Source: Chionoecetes opilio
Lineage: Eukaryota; Arthropoda; Malacostraca; Decapoda; Majidae
Direction: 5' to 3'
Assembly (NCBI GenBank): GCA_016584305.1
Contig: JACEEZ010016428.1
Span: 32,501-96,500 of the forward strand
Length of the DNA: 64,000 nt
This document shows positions 33,535 through 45,482 of the stretch, piece by piece; position 1 is the stretch's first letter, and every line of letters starts with the position of its first letter. The notes under the pieces are model-generated. The model worked only from the letters and a program-made list of their open reading frames with translations, ran no database searches and was not told the DNA's origin. Made by a program: the position numbers and the translations under genes.

Positions 33535-33760
33535 AGGTGGCGGGTGTTGGTGGTGGGGGCAGAACTTACAGACAGCGTGATGGGTGTTGATGGTGGGCGA
33601 AGGGAAGGGGTGTTGGTGGTGGGGGAAAGGGGTGGTTGTTGGTGGCGGGGGAAGGGGAGATGAGTGATGGAAGTGGGGATGTGGGTGGGAACGGGGGAAG
33701 GGGATGGGTGTTGGAAGTGGGAATGTGGGTGGGAACGGGGGTGGGTGTTGGGGATGAAGT
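33535..33760. repeat. Minisatellite GGTGTTGGTGGTGGGGGAAGG (copy 2)
   Basis: Degenerate tandem units related to 32689-32800, plus GGGAATGTGGGTGGGAACGG repeats. The Pro-rich minus-strand frames are artefacts. 33761-34231 contains no recognised gene. Confidence 0.8.
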
Positions 33761-34231
33761 AGAATGAATAATGGCAGATTCTTGAAGGACTCCAGCATCC
33801 CCCTCCCTCTCTATCTCTCTCGGCGAAAGACCTCATATGACGTCATCAGTAATATCCGCGCGGCGGCTGGAACGGTGCAGATTATTTTCCCGCGCTTTTT
33901 ACAAAGGTCGTATTTTTACGGAAATAAGGCGTGTAACTATATTCTTGTGTGTGTGAATTAGGTGCATTGAATAAACATTTTACATATTTATGCAAAGAAA
34001 AAATGGGTCTGGACGATTACTTTGAGAACTACAACAAGAGGGGCTCACCACCGAGCTAGCAAGTGGTGGCAGCTCAAAAAACCTAACCCTAACGTCTCCA
34101 AAGAGAGTGGTGTAACCAACTGTCTTTCTTCCCCTTGTCCCACCACTGATCAACATGGATCGCGGATCTGGGCTAGCTGTGGCCGAGATACTGAAGTCAG
34201 CCACCAGCCACCAGCCGCCATCTTGCCAATA

Positions 34232-34765
34232 TCATGGCAATGATATACTTGATTTAGTAGTCTTTATCAATTTCCTGGCTTGAGGTATCCAAAATCTAGC
34301 TTCTAGTTTGCACAAAGTAGATTCCACTCCTCCATGATCTCGATCATGAACATCCTTGATGCATAAATCAGTCAGCTTGTGTTTAGTGGGAAGTAAGATG
34401 AAAGCTTCATTGTTGTAATTATTTTTCATCCATGCTGCAATTCTTGATCCCACATACAATATGCCATCCTTACAAAATGGACCTAATCTCTTGAACCTTG
34501 CTTGCCACTTATTTTGTAAAGGAATTTGCGCATGCTTGATCCATACTGTTTCCGCATATTTCAACTGATCTACAGTGGGTGAAGAACAGACGCCCTTGAA
34601 TTGATTTATTTCTTCTCTAACTAATTTCTTCGCAACACCTCGCCTTAGCATGTCAACAATTTGTTCGTTGTATTCTTCTGATAGAGTTTCACCCCGTTTC
34701 CTCAACCGTCTTTCAGTTCCTTTAAGTTTCATTAATGCTATGCCAAATATATTGGGAAGCTGCAT
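34232..34765 (-). pseudogene. BEL/Pao pol fragment: RT N-terminus fused to integrase zinc-binding domain
   Basis: The first part, KLKGTERRLRKRGETLSEEY and GVAKKL, is the segment before the fingers of BEL/Pao RT. Directly after VREEINQFKG it becomes KYAETVWIKHAQ, KDGILYVGSRI, ILLPTKHKLTDL, VHDRDHGGVESTL and ARFWIPQARK, the H2C2 zinc-binding N-terminal region of BEL/Pao integrase. The catalytic YVDD and DDE residues are absent. The upstream Cys-rich RT leader is visible between 34766 and 34922, interrupted by a stop. Confidence 0.8.
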
Positions 34766-34922
34766 GGGATCTTTAATCCATGGGTATCGTACAGTCCATA
34801 CTTTCTCTTTCTTCTGATAATCAAGTCCACTGAGAATTCATTTCATTTCATCTTCTTCCTTTACAGTCATGTGTCTTTCTCTATTGCAGTTATGGCAATT
34901 ACTACAGTTACTACATTGGGGT

Positions 34923-35912
34923 CTACAATTTGTGCCTAAGTGATCTACAGTAAAAAAAATTATCTAATTCTTCCTTTAGAGTCCTGCAGTTTTCCCCTTG
35001 TATTTCATCTATGTTGGATGTTATAATTATATGATTTACTTGAGCTGTATAATATCCTGTACATTCAACTTTGAGTTCTGGGTGCGATCCTCTAATACAA
35101 TAACCAAAGGGGCCTTTCATGTGCTGTACTTTTCCTATAGTTTTAACAGCTATTGGAATGATATTGCAGTTATCAGCACCAATCAATATATCTACTTTCC
35201 CATGAGGTCTTGAAACATCCAAAGATGGAGAAACATCTAATAAGTGGAGAACTCTGTTCATGTGCACTGGGCTAACTTCCGATGTAATTTCATCAATCCC
35301 CACACATTGTATTGAATGTAGATCACCCGTATCATCAACCAGTGGAACTTTATACAATTGAGTGAAAATAGCATTACTAACATTTCCTACCGTAGTCATT
35401 GTGATACTATAAGGTATGCCACATAATCCAAGTTGCCGAGCCTTACGATGTGTTACCAGGCTATTTGTACTACCAGGATCAAAAAGAGTTACTATTGAAC
35501 TGTCCTTACAGTTCACTTGCCCAATCATGAGCAATGTTGAAGTCTCAGATTTGTTAATATGGATGTTCACTTCGTGAGAGTTATTTTGATACCATAAATA
35601 GTGAAGTTTTGGATGATGAGGCTTACCACAAACATTACCATTTCCTAGTTGCATGTAACAAGTACGTTTCTCAGAACAATCTTTGGAACTATGTCCCATG
35701 CCTAAGCAATGAAAACATATATACTTTCTCTTTAAAATATCCATTTTAGCTGTTGGTTCTAAATTATTAAATGTGTTGCAACGATTGATGGTATGAGAGT
35801 CAGAATTGTGATACCAGCAAAAATTAGGATTATGACTGTTATGGTTAGGTTGGGTTGCAGCAGGTCCTCCCGTCATCATTGCTTGGGTAAATTTCTGCAA
35901 TATGCTTTCCAT
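34923..35912 (-). pseudogene. BEL/Pao zinc knuckle and aspartic protease region
   Basis: 329-residue frame. CWYHNSDSHTINRC and CFHCLGMGHSSKDC are zinc knuckles; HHPKLHYLW follows. The protease active-site motif reads LFDPGSTNSLV, where the family usually has D(S/T)GS or DPGS, then the ILIGADNCNIIP flap/second half. It ends where the pol frame would continue, with a frameshift. Confidence 0.8.
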
Positions 35913-36929
35913 GTTTGCTTGGTGTTCAGCTTGCTGATTTTGTAATTTTGTGTTTTTATGACCTGATTATCTTCTTCCTTTATGTCTACACCATGAAAGG
36001 AAGCTTTAGCACTACGGGTCGTATTCCGAACATCTTTGTCCATATAATCAAGCAGTTCCCTTTCTTCTTTCAGATAATCTATTAGTTCAGGGAAAGAATT
36101 TACTTTATTTGACAAACTTTTATATTTTTTAGTCCACTCACGTTTTTGATGTGGAGGCAATATTTTCTCAATTAAGCTTATCACAATAACAGTTGACATT
36201 TGTTCTTCCAAATTATTTCTCTGCATATCAGTCCAACACTTTTCTATTACTTCTACTGTTTCTACAAATTTAGCTGTATTACCTTCTGGTATTAGTTTTA
36301 GTCCTTTCAACTGATCAAGTTGACACAACACAATCTGTTAGTCTAATAGGGTCTGCATATCTTTGGTCAAGACGACGAAACATTTCATCAAAGTCGTCTT
36401 CTACCCCATGTACTAGACTCAGTGCTTCACCCGATAACACTGAAGCAAAGCAAATGCACTCTTCCCGTAATTGTCTGTCATTATCTTATGGTAGTTGCTT
36501 CGAAAAGTCTGGTATTGACGTGTCACCATCAAATTTCGGCGGTTCTATAGATTTCACTTTCACTGTCATGTTTCCAGCTTTGGCTACTTGTTCCCTTTCT
36601 TGTCTTTCTTTTCTACGCAATGTCAACAACTTATCATAGGCATCTGTTTTCATTGTCTCTGCCTTAACTATATACTGTTCCTCCTCTTTAAGTTTAGTAT
36701 CTAACTGTTCCTCTTCCTCTTCATCTTCACACATTTTCCCAACTAACGTCTCATGTCGCCTTTCAAGTTCACTGAAGGCGTCCTTAGTCTCCTCATAATA
36801 CATTTTAATGATATCAGATGTTTTTCCTAGTCTTACTTGTTCAGTCAGTAGCTGATACTTCCTTGTAAGTTTCCCACGAGCTGTCCCTCGTAGACGCCGT
36901 AGGCAAGCCAACTCAGTTATGGTGGGCAT
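35876..36929 (-). pseudogene. BEL/Pao gag (two frames)
   Basis: N-terminal 147-residue frame (36486-36929): basic start, coiled coil with an acidic EDEEEEEQLD stretch, ending PPKFDGDTSIPDF, the usual junction to the gag core. After the stop the core continues: REECICFASVLSGEAL, RRLDQRYADP, then frame 35876-36331 with LIEKILPPHQKREW and FPELIDYLKEER. This is the DUF1759-type gag of BEL/Pao elements, structural protein of the particle. Confidence 0.78.
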
Positions 36930-37672
36930 CTTGTTGGAATGTAACGTTTAGACCATCCGGGTGCAGTGAAACAATATGTAGCAACTCGGTTTTATTTCCA
37001 TATGTTCCAACCTGTAGGACCGGGCCACATTAGTACCATAACATAATAACCACATAGCCACTGTCAAATCACTGTGTACCTCAACAGTTAATAATAAGAT
37101 CACTATGCAACCTTAACAACATAAATAACATGTCACAGGACCTCCACAAAAGCTGAATAGAAAACTTAATATAGCAGTAACTTAACTATATCATATAAAT
37201 CATTAACCCTCACTACTACTGCATTGATACATAAACCATCATCAAAAGGTTAAACTAGTACAAGAAGGTTAACATCACTTAGCAATTAATCCAAATAATA
37301 ATAACAATATAGTACTCACAACATTGCGACGCCAGCTGTACCCGGTTAGTCTTGAACGCCAAGTCAAGGAGATTAATAACTCCACAAACTATTTGTAGGC
37401 GTAGAGGTCAATCTGGAAACACTTCTACACCAGTGTAACTCAGCAGAGTGTCGTACAATATGAATGATAGTTGATAAGTTGATAAAATGGTGCAGAACGT
37501 TTCAGCGACCCGCCTCTCTCAACAGCTGATACCTTCTCCGCGCTCTTAGCCTACAAAGTCTTTTCTACAAATTACATATGGTCGTACGTAGTTATTCACA
37601 AGTTACATGTCAATTATTCATAATAAAGTAATATTTCCTATTAAAATACGTAAGTCACAAATGCCAACTGTG

Positions 37673-38371
37673 CTATATGAACACTATATTGTCATCATCA
37701 GAGTCATCCCCATTCACCACCAAAACCTGGCTCTTCTCCTTACTGAGCCTAACGTTGAAGTCCCTTCCATACTCAGTCACAGCATTCATCACCTCTTGTA
37801 GCTCATTGTGGTTTTCACTAAGGATCACCACATCATCTGCATACATCAGTACACTCAACACTTCATCTCCAATTTTCACACCCAGACCTGTACGCTTCAC
37901 TCTCACTGCCATTTCCTCAACATATAATCCAAAAAGTAGAGGAGAAAGGACACAGCCCTGTCTTACTCCTCTCTTACTATTCACCCATCCAGTCTCGAGG
38001 TCACCCATACTGAACTTGGCCTGTGTGTTCTCATACATACTGCTTATTATTTTAACAACCTTCTCACTCATGCCAATCGTCTCCAATACCTTACATAGCA
38101 TTCTCCTATCCACTCTGCCATACGCTTTCTCAATATCTAGAAAGGCTAGATATTTCTTTCTTCCATCCTTCCTTGTTCTCTCAATCACTTCATTCACTAC
38201 AAACATATTGTCCTCACCTCTTCTGTCTTTTCTGAATCCATTCTGCTCTTCACCCATCACCTTATTTCTTTCCACAACTTCACCTAGTCTTTCATTCAGT
38301 ACACCACAGAAAATCTTACATACCGTGTCACACACCGCTATTGGCCTGTAATTCTTAATAATAATAAGCAA
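37673..38371 (-). pseudogene. Non-LTR reverse transcriptase fragment
   Basis: 232-residue open frame: NYRPIAVCDTVCKIF, EQNGFRKDR, YLAFLDIEKAYGRVDR, RGVRQGCVLSPLLFGLY, catalytic VLMYADDVVILSE, then SKEKSQVLVVNGD. Begins and ends within the domain, so both the endonuclease and C-terminus are lost. No stop inside; the clade is not certain. The strand and truncation suggest an independent insertion just beyond the BEL element. Confidence 0.75.
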
Positions 38372-38479
38372 TGTTTGGGATGTGATCTTGATCTTGATAT
38401 TAGTTTATTTATTTATTAATTTTTATATTTATGTTATTTTTTTCCTTTTTTCATATATAGTGCAACGACCGCCCTCCCC

Positions 38480-39600
38480 CCCCCTTACCTTCACTGTCCT
38501 CAGCTAGGTTCCTCTACACCTGCTCAGGGCTGCTCTCTTGAGATGCAGGGAAGCAGGCAGGTGCTTAAGACAGAGGGGGGGGGGGGAGACGCGTAGCTCG
38601 TAAACAGGGCTCGTGCTAGGAAATGAGGACTTACCAGGCTGGGTTCCCCTTCTCTGGCTGTTCACACACTCAGGGGGGAAGGGCTTAGGGAAACACAAGG
38701 GGTCCTTTCACGGTGTTATATTGAAGTAACACACAGTACAAGCTTCAAGGTCACTCACTATAAAGTACATGCACGTCATCTACCTCCGACCTCTTCATAG
38801 GCCGTCGCAAGGAGAGACGCTACAACAGTCACCACCCCAGTACCTCTCACAGGCACACCACAGTGACCGCCTCGTCCAGGCGCCACCACACACAGCGGCC
38901 GCCACAAGGCAGGCGCCGCAATCCTACCACACAACCTTACCTCCTCGCAAATACGACCTTGCGACTATCCACTGTGGCCGCCTCCTTCCGGCGCCACAAC
39001 CCACAGGGGCAATTCCTCTTCCAGGAAGTCCCTTGTGCCTCCCTACGTTCCAGGAGTCGTCTCTCCACTCCACTGGCCACGTAGATCCCCTCCGTCAGCG
39101 ACTGCCTCGCCGGCAGCTCGCTCGACCCACCGCGACACACCACAGTGCCACCCACAGGCACTACACCACTGTGGCCGCCTCGTCACGGCGCCACACAGTG
39201 CCACGGTAGACGTCACCTCCCGCGGGAGACACCACCTTACCTCCTACCGGCACAACACCAGCAGAGACGTCACCTCCCGCGGGAGACACCACCTCGTCCG
39301 GCCTCGTGTCTCCTTCCGGGTCTCGGCCTGAGCCAGCCAAAACACCCGGCTTCCCCCTCGAACTTGAGCTCGAGTTGTCTCAGGAGCACACAGACTCTCC
39401 AGATAGCCCCTTCTAACTTTCCTAAACTGTGGCCGCCTCGACACGGCGCCACACAGTGCCACGGTAGACGTCACCTCCTCCGGGAGACACAACCTCGTCC
39501 GGCTCGTGTCTCCTTCCGGGTCTCGGCCTGAGCCAGCTAAAACACCCGACTTCCACCTCGAACTTGAGCTCGAGTTGTCTCAGGAGCATGTTCGTAACAA
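38480..39600. repeat. GC-rich block with an internal duplication
   Basis: GC-rich, CpG-rich DNA with poly-C/poly-G runs near 38475 and 38578. A unit of about 165-220 bp is present twice (about 39170-39388 and 39426-39588), each ending with CTCGAACTTGAGCTCGAGTT and GTCTCAGGAGCA. A piece of Helitron interior (CTCCAGATAGCCCCTTCTAA) lies between the copies. Open frames on both strands are compositional. Could be part of an LTR or a CpG island. Confidence 0.55.
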
Positions 39601-39826
39601 TAGGCTGCTGCTCCCCGCCGAATCTTAGGACGAAATATAAATTATCTATAAGTATGGCCCCTGATTTATATTTCTTATGTCCTTATGTTTTCAGCAGTCA
39701 CTCCTTATATCAGTATCCCTATAATTATGCCCTATCTCCTTTTTTTTCTCCCATTTTCTGATAATGGACTACCGTAGATCCTATAATAGTAATACAACAG
39801 TCATAATACAGATATATAATGTAGGT

Positions 39827-39828
<2 letters not shown>

Positions 39829-39892
<64 letters not shown>
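39829..39892. repeat. (CA)n microsatellite
   Basis: About 64 bp of perfect CA repeat. No gene recognised from 39600 to 40044. Confidence 0.95.
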
Positions 39893-39894
<2 letters not shown>

Positions 39895-40044
39895 AAAAAC
39901 CCAGGTTGCCACTATATGTTCAGAAATCTCCTGACAGACAAAAATTCCCAGGATCATCAACAAAGCCTTGACACTGAATCCTTGCTTGCTTGCTTGCCTA
40001 CTGCTTCTTTTAGTCTTGTAGGCTGATGAAGTAATATAAACACA

Positions 40045-40258
40045 TTAACCCCTTGAGGCCCAGAACGTAATTTCCATTGTACTAATGTGGGTCCCATTAG
40101 ACGATTTGTGTGCCTATAAGCAATATTTTATAGCTATGACCTGTTTAGTATCCTTGTCGACTAACTAATTTGGTATATTCCGTTAGTTTTCGTAATTGTA
40201 TGGCTCGAAAACACACAATATTATTATAGCAAAGGAAAGATCTGGGTGTGAAGGTTAA
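40045..40258. mobile_element. TTAA-flanked MITE, piggyBac-like (copy 2)
   Basis: TTAA at 40045-40048 and 40255-40258 encloses the same sequence as 1087-1294. Termini CCCCTTGAGGCCCAGA and, from the other end, CCTTCACACCCAGA. Both copies share CAGAACGTAATTT, TATAAGCAATATT and TGTTTAGTATCCTTGTC. Confidence 0.72.
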
Positions 40259-40461
40259 ACAATAAATGAGCAAATATTGTGTTTGCTTTCATATCAGTGA
40301 ACTTAGTGGATACACATGTAGTGTTCTGTGACTGGCTGTTACTTATCACAGTTGTAGATTGAAAAGCAAAGTGTGACGAAGACACAGCCACAATCAGAAC
40401 ACGGGAAGGATCAGCATGGTGGCCGCACTCAAATTCAAGTTCGAGGAGAGCGAGGGGTATG

Positions 40462-40575
40462 TATATAAGGCGCGCACAGCCACAGAGCGTCAGTCAGACG
40501 TGCCTTGCTCCAGCTCACGCCACTGCAGCTCTTCCCGCGCAGGCACGCTTTGTTACATCCTGCTGGCTTCTGACG
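40462..40575 (+). promoter_or_regulatory. TATA/initiator core promoter with candidate first exon
   Basis: TATATAA at 40462-40468 lies 30 bp upstream of the A in TCAGTC (40490-40495), the arthropod initiator consensus TCAGT. If transcription starts at 40492, the transcript reaches GACG|GTGAGC (donor at 40576), giving an 84-nt first exon. No gene downstream on the plus strand fits before the transposon at 40853, so the promoter is orphaned or drives exons beyond it. Alternatively the open frame 40416-40634 is coding, but I recognise nothing in it. Confidence 0.5.
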
Positions 40576-41239
40576 GTGAGCTAAGCAGTCTGTTGTGCTT
40601 TTATGCACACAGCTGTTGTGTTGCTATGTGCTGAGGGGTTGTTTGTCGGGTCGTTTGTCGGGCTGTTTGTCAGGTCGTTTGTCGGGCTGTTAGGCCTACG
40701 TAAAGGGCTAGTTAATTCATTTTCGCCCACAACGTAACTCCCTGCACGAAACCGAACCCCACGATTCCTGGCGCAGGCCAGGGTCACAAGGGGGGCCCAT
40801 AGAAGGGTTGGTGATAGGAAGCCCAGGGGTGAGGCAACAACTGTTAGGGTTATAGTGCGGTATGTAATGTTAGGAAAAGGGCTCCCGTAGGATTTTTGTG
40901 CTAAAATAGATTTTTTTGCAGTTCTGGCTTCTATAGGTATCAGATTAACAGAAAAAGATGGGGTCCCAATTTTCAGACCCCTTACCCCCCTTTTGGGGGT
41001 CACTTCCCTTTTGGGGCCCCCCGGCACTGACCATGCACCTATCTCCGCCAATAATTGACCGATTTTCATAATTTCAGTATCCTTTTGTAGGTTTTCAGGT
41101 ATGCCGAGTCGATTTATAGCACTCAAAAAGCAACCGGAAGTGTCCTTATAGCACTTCCGGTTCAGATTTAGCACTTCCGGTTCAGAGTATAGGGTCTAAC
41201 TCCATTTTTTGTTATGAAAATCAACTTGGGCCTCCCAAG

Positions 41240-42298
41240 TTGAAGGCATTCTCAAGTTGGATGGATAAATCAAAAGTACGCATTGGAGATAAAGTCATCA
41301 AATTGCGTGAGGATCGTAATTTACTGAGCAGATTTCTCATTGTTCAGGGAAGCCGACCAGGTCTAGTGCCAAAATTCGAGGAAATAATTGGCAAGTACGA
41401 GATGTCAACAGTGCCCCGCTCTCTGTGTGCTGTTGATAGATCTTTGTACATCCCAACTGACAAGGCCAGTCTGATGCATGCAGTTGAAGATGCCACGGTT
41501 GAATCTCTTGATGTTCCTCCAGTACCAGACATAGGGCAGGAAGATCCTCCAGTTAAAGTTCTCATCATTGATGCAATGGGTGTACTTCAGAGTATGACAA
41601 AGACGCCAAATATGCTGAAAATTTCACACCTTCAGGATGCATTCAACAAACGCATAGAGACAATGATGACAAGCTATGATGAGGGGCGTGTTGTGTTTGA
41701 TCGATACTTGGATCTGTCGTTGAAAAACCAGACCCGGCAGAAGCGATCAACCACATCCATTGAGTACGAAGTTCATCCCGAAATGAAGCTCACCATGTCC
41801 ATTAAGGAGTTACTTACAGCATCAAAAACAAAGCGGAAGCTCACATGCTTGTTTGGCCAAGGACTGCTTGACTATTTCGCAAGCAAAGATTCATTCGTGC
41901 TCGTTGTCGTGTACGATGATCATATCAAGGGACTAGGTTTTGAGTATGCTCATACACATGAAGAGGCTGACACATTGATTCCAAACCAAGTACTTGCCTC
42001 TACAGCCTGTGGTGCTGCCAGAAAGATCTGCGTATGGTCGCCCGACACTGACGTACTCCTGCTCCTTCTTGGTCTTATCGCCTCCAGACAGATAGCATCT
42101 ACTATATCCTTGAAGTTTCACACAGGCAAAGGAAAGAAGAAACGGGAAATAGACATCTTTGAAAGAGTGCAGGTTATTGGCCGTCGCAAATGTCAAGGAC
42201 TTCTTGGACTCCACAACTTCTCAGGTGCTGATTGGGGAGGCAGATTCATAGGAATTTCAAAGAAATCATGGGTAGATGCATACCTAAAGCTTGTAGTC
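41240..42298 (+). CDS. Transposon-borne SPDTD-family protein, N-terminal and central part
   Basis: I know this as a large invertebrate family of unknown function that often sits in repeats; it is not assigned to a named transposase by me. Seen: KVIKLREDRNLLSRFLIV, GKYEMSTVPRSLCAVD, KVLIIDAMGVLQSM, THEEADTLI, VWSPDTDVLLLLLGL, LLGLHNFSGADWGGRFIG and SWVDAYLKL. The acidic positions in LIIDAMG, EEADTL and SPDTDVL resemble the metal-binding layout of PIN/FEN1-like nucleases (inference). The start is not an ATG (TTG at 41240), so a 5' exon may be missing. The frame is cut at 42298 by the inner block and resumes at 45483. Confidence 0.65.
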
Positions 42299-42962
42299 GG
42301 GTCACTTAGGGCGGAAAAAAGGCTTTCGCTTCACCTTAGGTGAAGGAAGTATTTTGAGGGTCTTATCCTAAGCATTTTGTGCCGCTGAATCCGAAAATCG
42401 TAGTTGGGTCACTCGTTAGCCGTAAGTTTTCGCGCAATTTGCAATTTGGCAATTTGGCAATAAAATTGGCAATTACAAATTGCAGAATGAGAACCAGACG
42501 TCGTAGAGACCTCGTTTTGGACTCAAATTGAAGCTTATTAAGAGTGCATAAAATGTTATTGAGTACTCCGTGGTTGTATCTGTTCGGATTACTGATCTAT
42601 AATGGAAATTAGAGATAAGTGGAAAAAAATTGGGAAAAATATAAAAGGAATAATTTTGGCCTTAAAGCCCGAGTTCTTAATAATTAAAAACTAAATTTTA
42701 ATTAGTAAAAAAAGTAAAATAACAAACAATTGCTCTTAGGACACATTTAATTAACGAATTTGTGCAAGGGTGGGTACAATTATTGCGTAGAACAGGGTAT
42801 TTCAATTTGAAAAATGCTTGGATAAGACCCTCAAAATACTTCTTCACCTAAGGTGAAGCGAAACCCTTTTTTTTCCGCCCGAAGTGACCCGAGTATTAAT
42901 CCAGAACACAAATTTCAAACAACGAAACCGAGTCTCCTCCGCGTATTTTGGAAAAAAAACAA

Positions 42963-43487
42963 TTAGAACACCAAAAATCCCTTACTTGCGATAGCGAGCT
43001 TTTCACAAGTTGAAAAAAATCGAATATCTAGTCGTCTACGCATCGACGTCCTCATGCCCATCTTCCTCGTCGTGATGCACATCTCGGGGAAGCAATCGCA
43101 AAGCTCCGAACAAGGAGTCTGCAGGCGTTGACAGCGGCAGCGATTGGTCGAGCAGTTCGTCTTGCATCCGCAACTGCATCCCATCCATGATACTTTGCGG
43201 GGCGGGAGGCAGGGTGGAAGGGATAGGCGCCAGGTTTGGTCCGTAGCCGTACTTGGTGGGGTCGAGGGTCCCCAAAACTCCTTCTTCACAGCCCCCTCCC
43301 AGACGACGGCCTGTAGCTGGGCTCGCATAATGTGCGGGGTGGTGGTGTGGACTGTCGGAGGGGCCAGTGCTTTGCTCCGCGTCTCCGATGAAATGGCCAG
43401 CGCCGTCGCCACTGGAGAGGGGTCTCTCGGGTTCGGGAAGCTTGGGTGCTCGTCGCAGCTTGCTTTGAAACTCAAGATGTTGTGCAT
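42963..43487 (-). pseudogene. SPDTD-family protein, C-terminal Cys-rich part, inner block
   Basis: The minus frame contains TPHIMRAQLQAVVWEGA, then a Pro-rich segment and CSCGCKTNCSTNRCRCQRLQ followed by PCSELCDC. The PHIxRAxxQA segment and a CxCxCKxxCxxxRCxC...PCxxLCxC tail are the C-terminal hallmarks of the same family as the outer gene, possibly metal binding. Upstream, a 44535-44876 frame starting MKSCVICGATNGDVVL may be its N-terminus; the middle (43500-44200) is frameshifted and GC-rich. Not functional as read. Confidence 0.6.
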
Positions 43488-44399
43488 GAGGATTGTCCGA
43501 CGATCGAGGCTCCCTTCTCCGTTCGCGGATTGTTTCTTCCAGCTCCACCGACGACCCAGGTCGCGAAACTCTTGACGAGGGAGGAAAGGGTTTTAAAGTT
43601 GGCCATGTCTCCCTTCGAATTCCCAGTTCGGTTCTTAAGGGTTTCTTCACGCGGGATTTTGGCAGCTTTTCAGGAGTTGTAGCAAGCTTGAAGTCCTCGA
43701 TTGTCCGATGGTTTTGTCAGGGCCTCTTTCCTTGCCTCCGCCAGATGAACCAGTTCGGGTTCCCCGAGGTTCTTGGGCTTGGTGAACTCCACGCCATGGC
43801 CCCAGGGTGGAGAGGAGTTCCTTTATCCGCCAGCGTGAGCGGCCAACACCAGGGCTGCTCCTTGATGCTGTCTATTTCTCCCATCGAGAGAACCACTCCA
43901 CTCCCCAGCTTCCGCTAACCTCTTCCACGAACTCGATCACGGAGCGATCTTCTGGCTCTTGTTGAGTGGAGGCCACTGTCCGTCATGAATGTCCCAGCAG
44001 CCCTTATGGTACATCCACGTCGGCAGCCAGGACGTCGAGGTCGGGAGGAAGCTGGATTTTCCACTCAGAATTCGTTCCATTGTGGACCGCCTCAATGATT
44101 CGATTGGCACTCCAGGTCGTGCTCACCCGGTGCAGGACTTCATTTGGCTTGTCCTCCATCACCGCAGAAGAACCCATTCCTCCGGGGAATAGGAGGGGGC
44201 TGGCGCGGCGGGGGACTCGAGGCGGCGGGTGGCAGGCCTAAAGTAGAGATGGATAAAAGTTTTTTATTATTTAGTCCGGAATGTAAATGGAAAACTCCCA
44301 ATGGGAATATACTTTCGGAATTTCCCATGCATGAAAATAATTATAGCAAATAAGATATTTCTCGAAACATCAATTTAAAAGGATTCAAAGAATGTTTTA

Positions 44400-44540
44400 T
44401 TAGCTTAAAAGCCCTCGCGGCCAAGCGGCCCACGGCTTTCCACTCCTCGCACCTGCCCAGTTAGATTTTATCATCATCTGCGACGTTTTATCCGGAATCA
44501 GTGCCACGCACTTAGCGCTCCCTATCCTTAATCACTAGAC
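44400..44540 (-). repeat. Possible tRNA-like (SINE) head
   Basis: On the minus strand TGGTCTAGTGATTAAGG (about 44520-44540) resembles an A box of tRNA-Glu/Gly type. No good B box follows, so this is weak. It lies inside the inner block. 44880-45100 holds only AT-rich sequence. Confidence 0.25.
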
Positions 44541-45482
44541 CATAATCAAGCAATATTTTTCATGTCGAAAAATTTTTTCGAAAAAAAAAAAAAAAAATTC
44601 TTCTTCCTTGAAGGTCCGGGGTGGGCGGCTCCGCCCCCGAAGGTCCTGTTGCTCATCTCCGTTTCTGCCTCGCGAATTTGTGGGGCTGGATTTTAGCAAT
44701 GCACCCGTCGGTGCCAAAGACCAATCGTCCCTTCTAGAGGACCTCCTGTGGGCCTCTACGAATTCGCCTTTCGAAGCCCACTTGCCAGCATACTCCGGGA
44801 AAATCCTCCTTGGGGCGTCCGAGGTTTGAAGGACCACATCTCCGTTAGTTGCACCGCAAATGACACACGATTTCATTGCGAGACCTGGGAAGGAAAAAAG
44901 TGCGATATAATAAATGAATTTATTTTATTTACGGGTTTATAGCTAATTTCGAAAATTATAGCCAATGAAATTTTACATTTATTTGCGAAATTCATTACCG
45001 TATGTCATAAAAAACGACCATGGGGACAGTCAGAGAAAAGTTAACCATTTTCTATTTAAACAGAAAGGTAGTGCCTTTTATGAGAACAGATCAGCCAGAA
45101 ACATTTCATGACTTTTGATGTGAAATTAAGGCCAAAATTATTCCTTTTATATTTTTTCCATTTTTTTCCACTTATTCTAATTTCCATTATAGTTCAGTAA
45201 TGCGAACAGATACAACCACGGAGTACTAAATAACATTTTATGCACTCTTAATAAGCTTCAATTGAGTCCAAAACGAGGTCTCTACGACGTCTGGTTTTCT
45301 TCTGCAATTTGTAATTGCCAATTTTAATTGCCCAAATGCCAAATTGCAAAAATTTCGGGGAAAACTTTCCGCTAACGAGTGACCCAACTTACGATTTTTG
45401 GATTCAGCGGCACAAATGCTTAGGATAAGGGGCCCTCAAAAACTTCCTTCACCTAAAGTGAAGCGAATGCCTAAGTGACCCT

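Larger units (their letters stand above)
34232..37560 (-). mobile_element. BEL/Pao LTR retrotransposon, internally deleted
   Basis: Order on the minus strand: leader or LTR region (about 37560-36930, with an AATAAA near 36990), gag, CCHC knuckle and protease, RT N-terminus joined to integrase N-terminus. Nearly all of the RT, RNase H and integrase core is missing, and no second LTR is visible below 34232. Frameshifts lie near 36350, 35890 and 34930. Non-functional and non-autonomous. Confidence 0.8.
42299..45481. mobile_element. Inner TIR-flanked block inside the gene
   Basis: The left end (42299-42670) and right end (about 45100-45481) are inverted copies starting GGGTCACTTAGG and sharing CTTCACCTTAGGTGAAG-like, TTTTGGACTCAAATTGAAGC, CATAAAATGTTATT and GGAATAATTTTGGCC blocks. 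A third terminus, pointing right, lies at 42830-42890, so 42299-42890 alone is a complete 592-bp MITE. The 3.2-kb block may thus be two MITE copies flanking 2.2 kb, or one larger element with an internal copy. The central 2.2 kb carries a minus-strand member of the SPDTD/Cys-rich family. Confidence 0.7.

Noticed and set aside
38769..39531. Overlapping long frames on both strands in the GC-rich block
   Set aside because: Both strands are open because of composition and duplication; no domain or codon pattern supports a gene.
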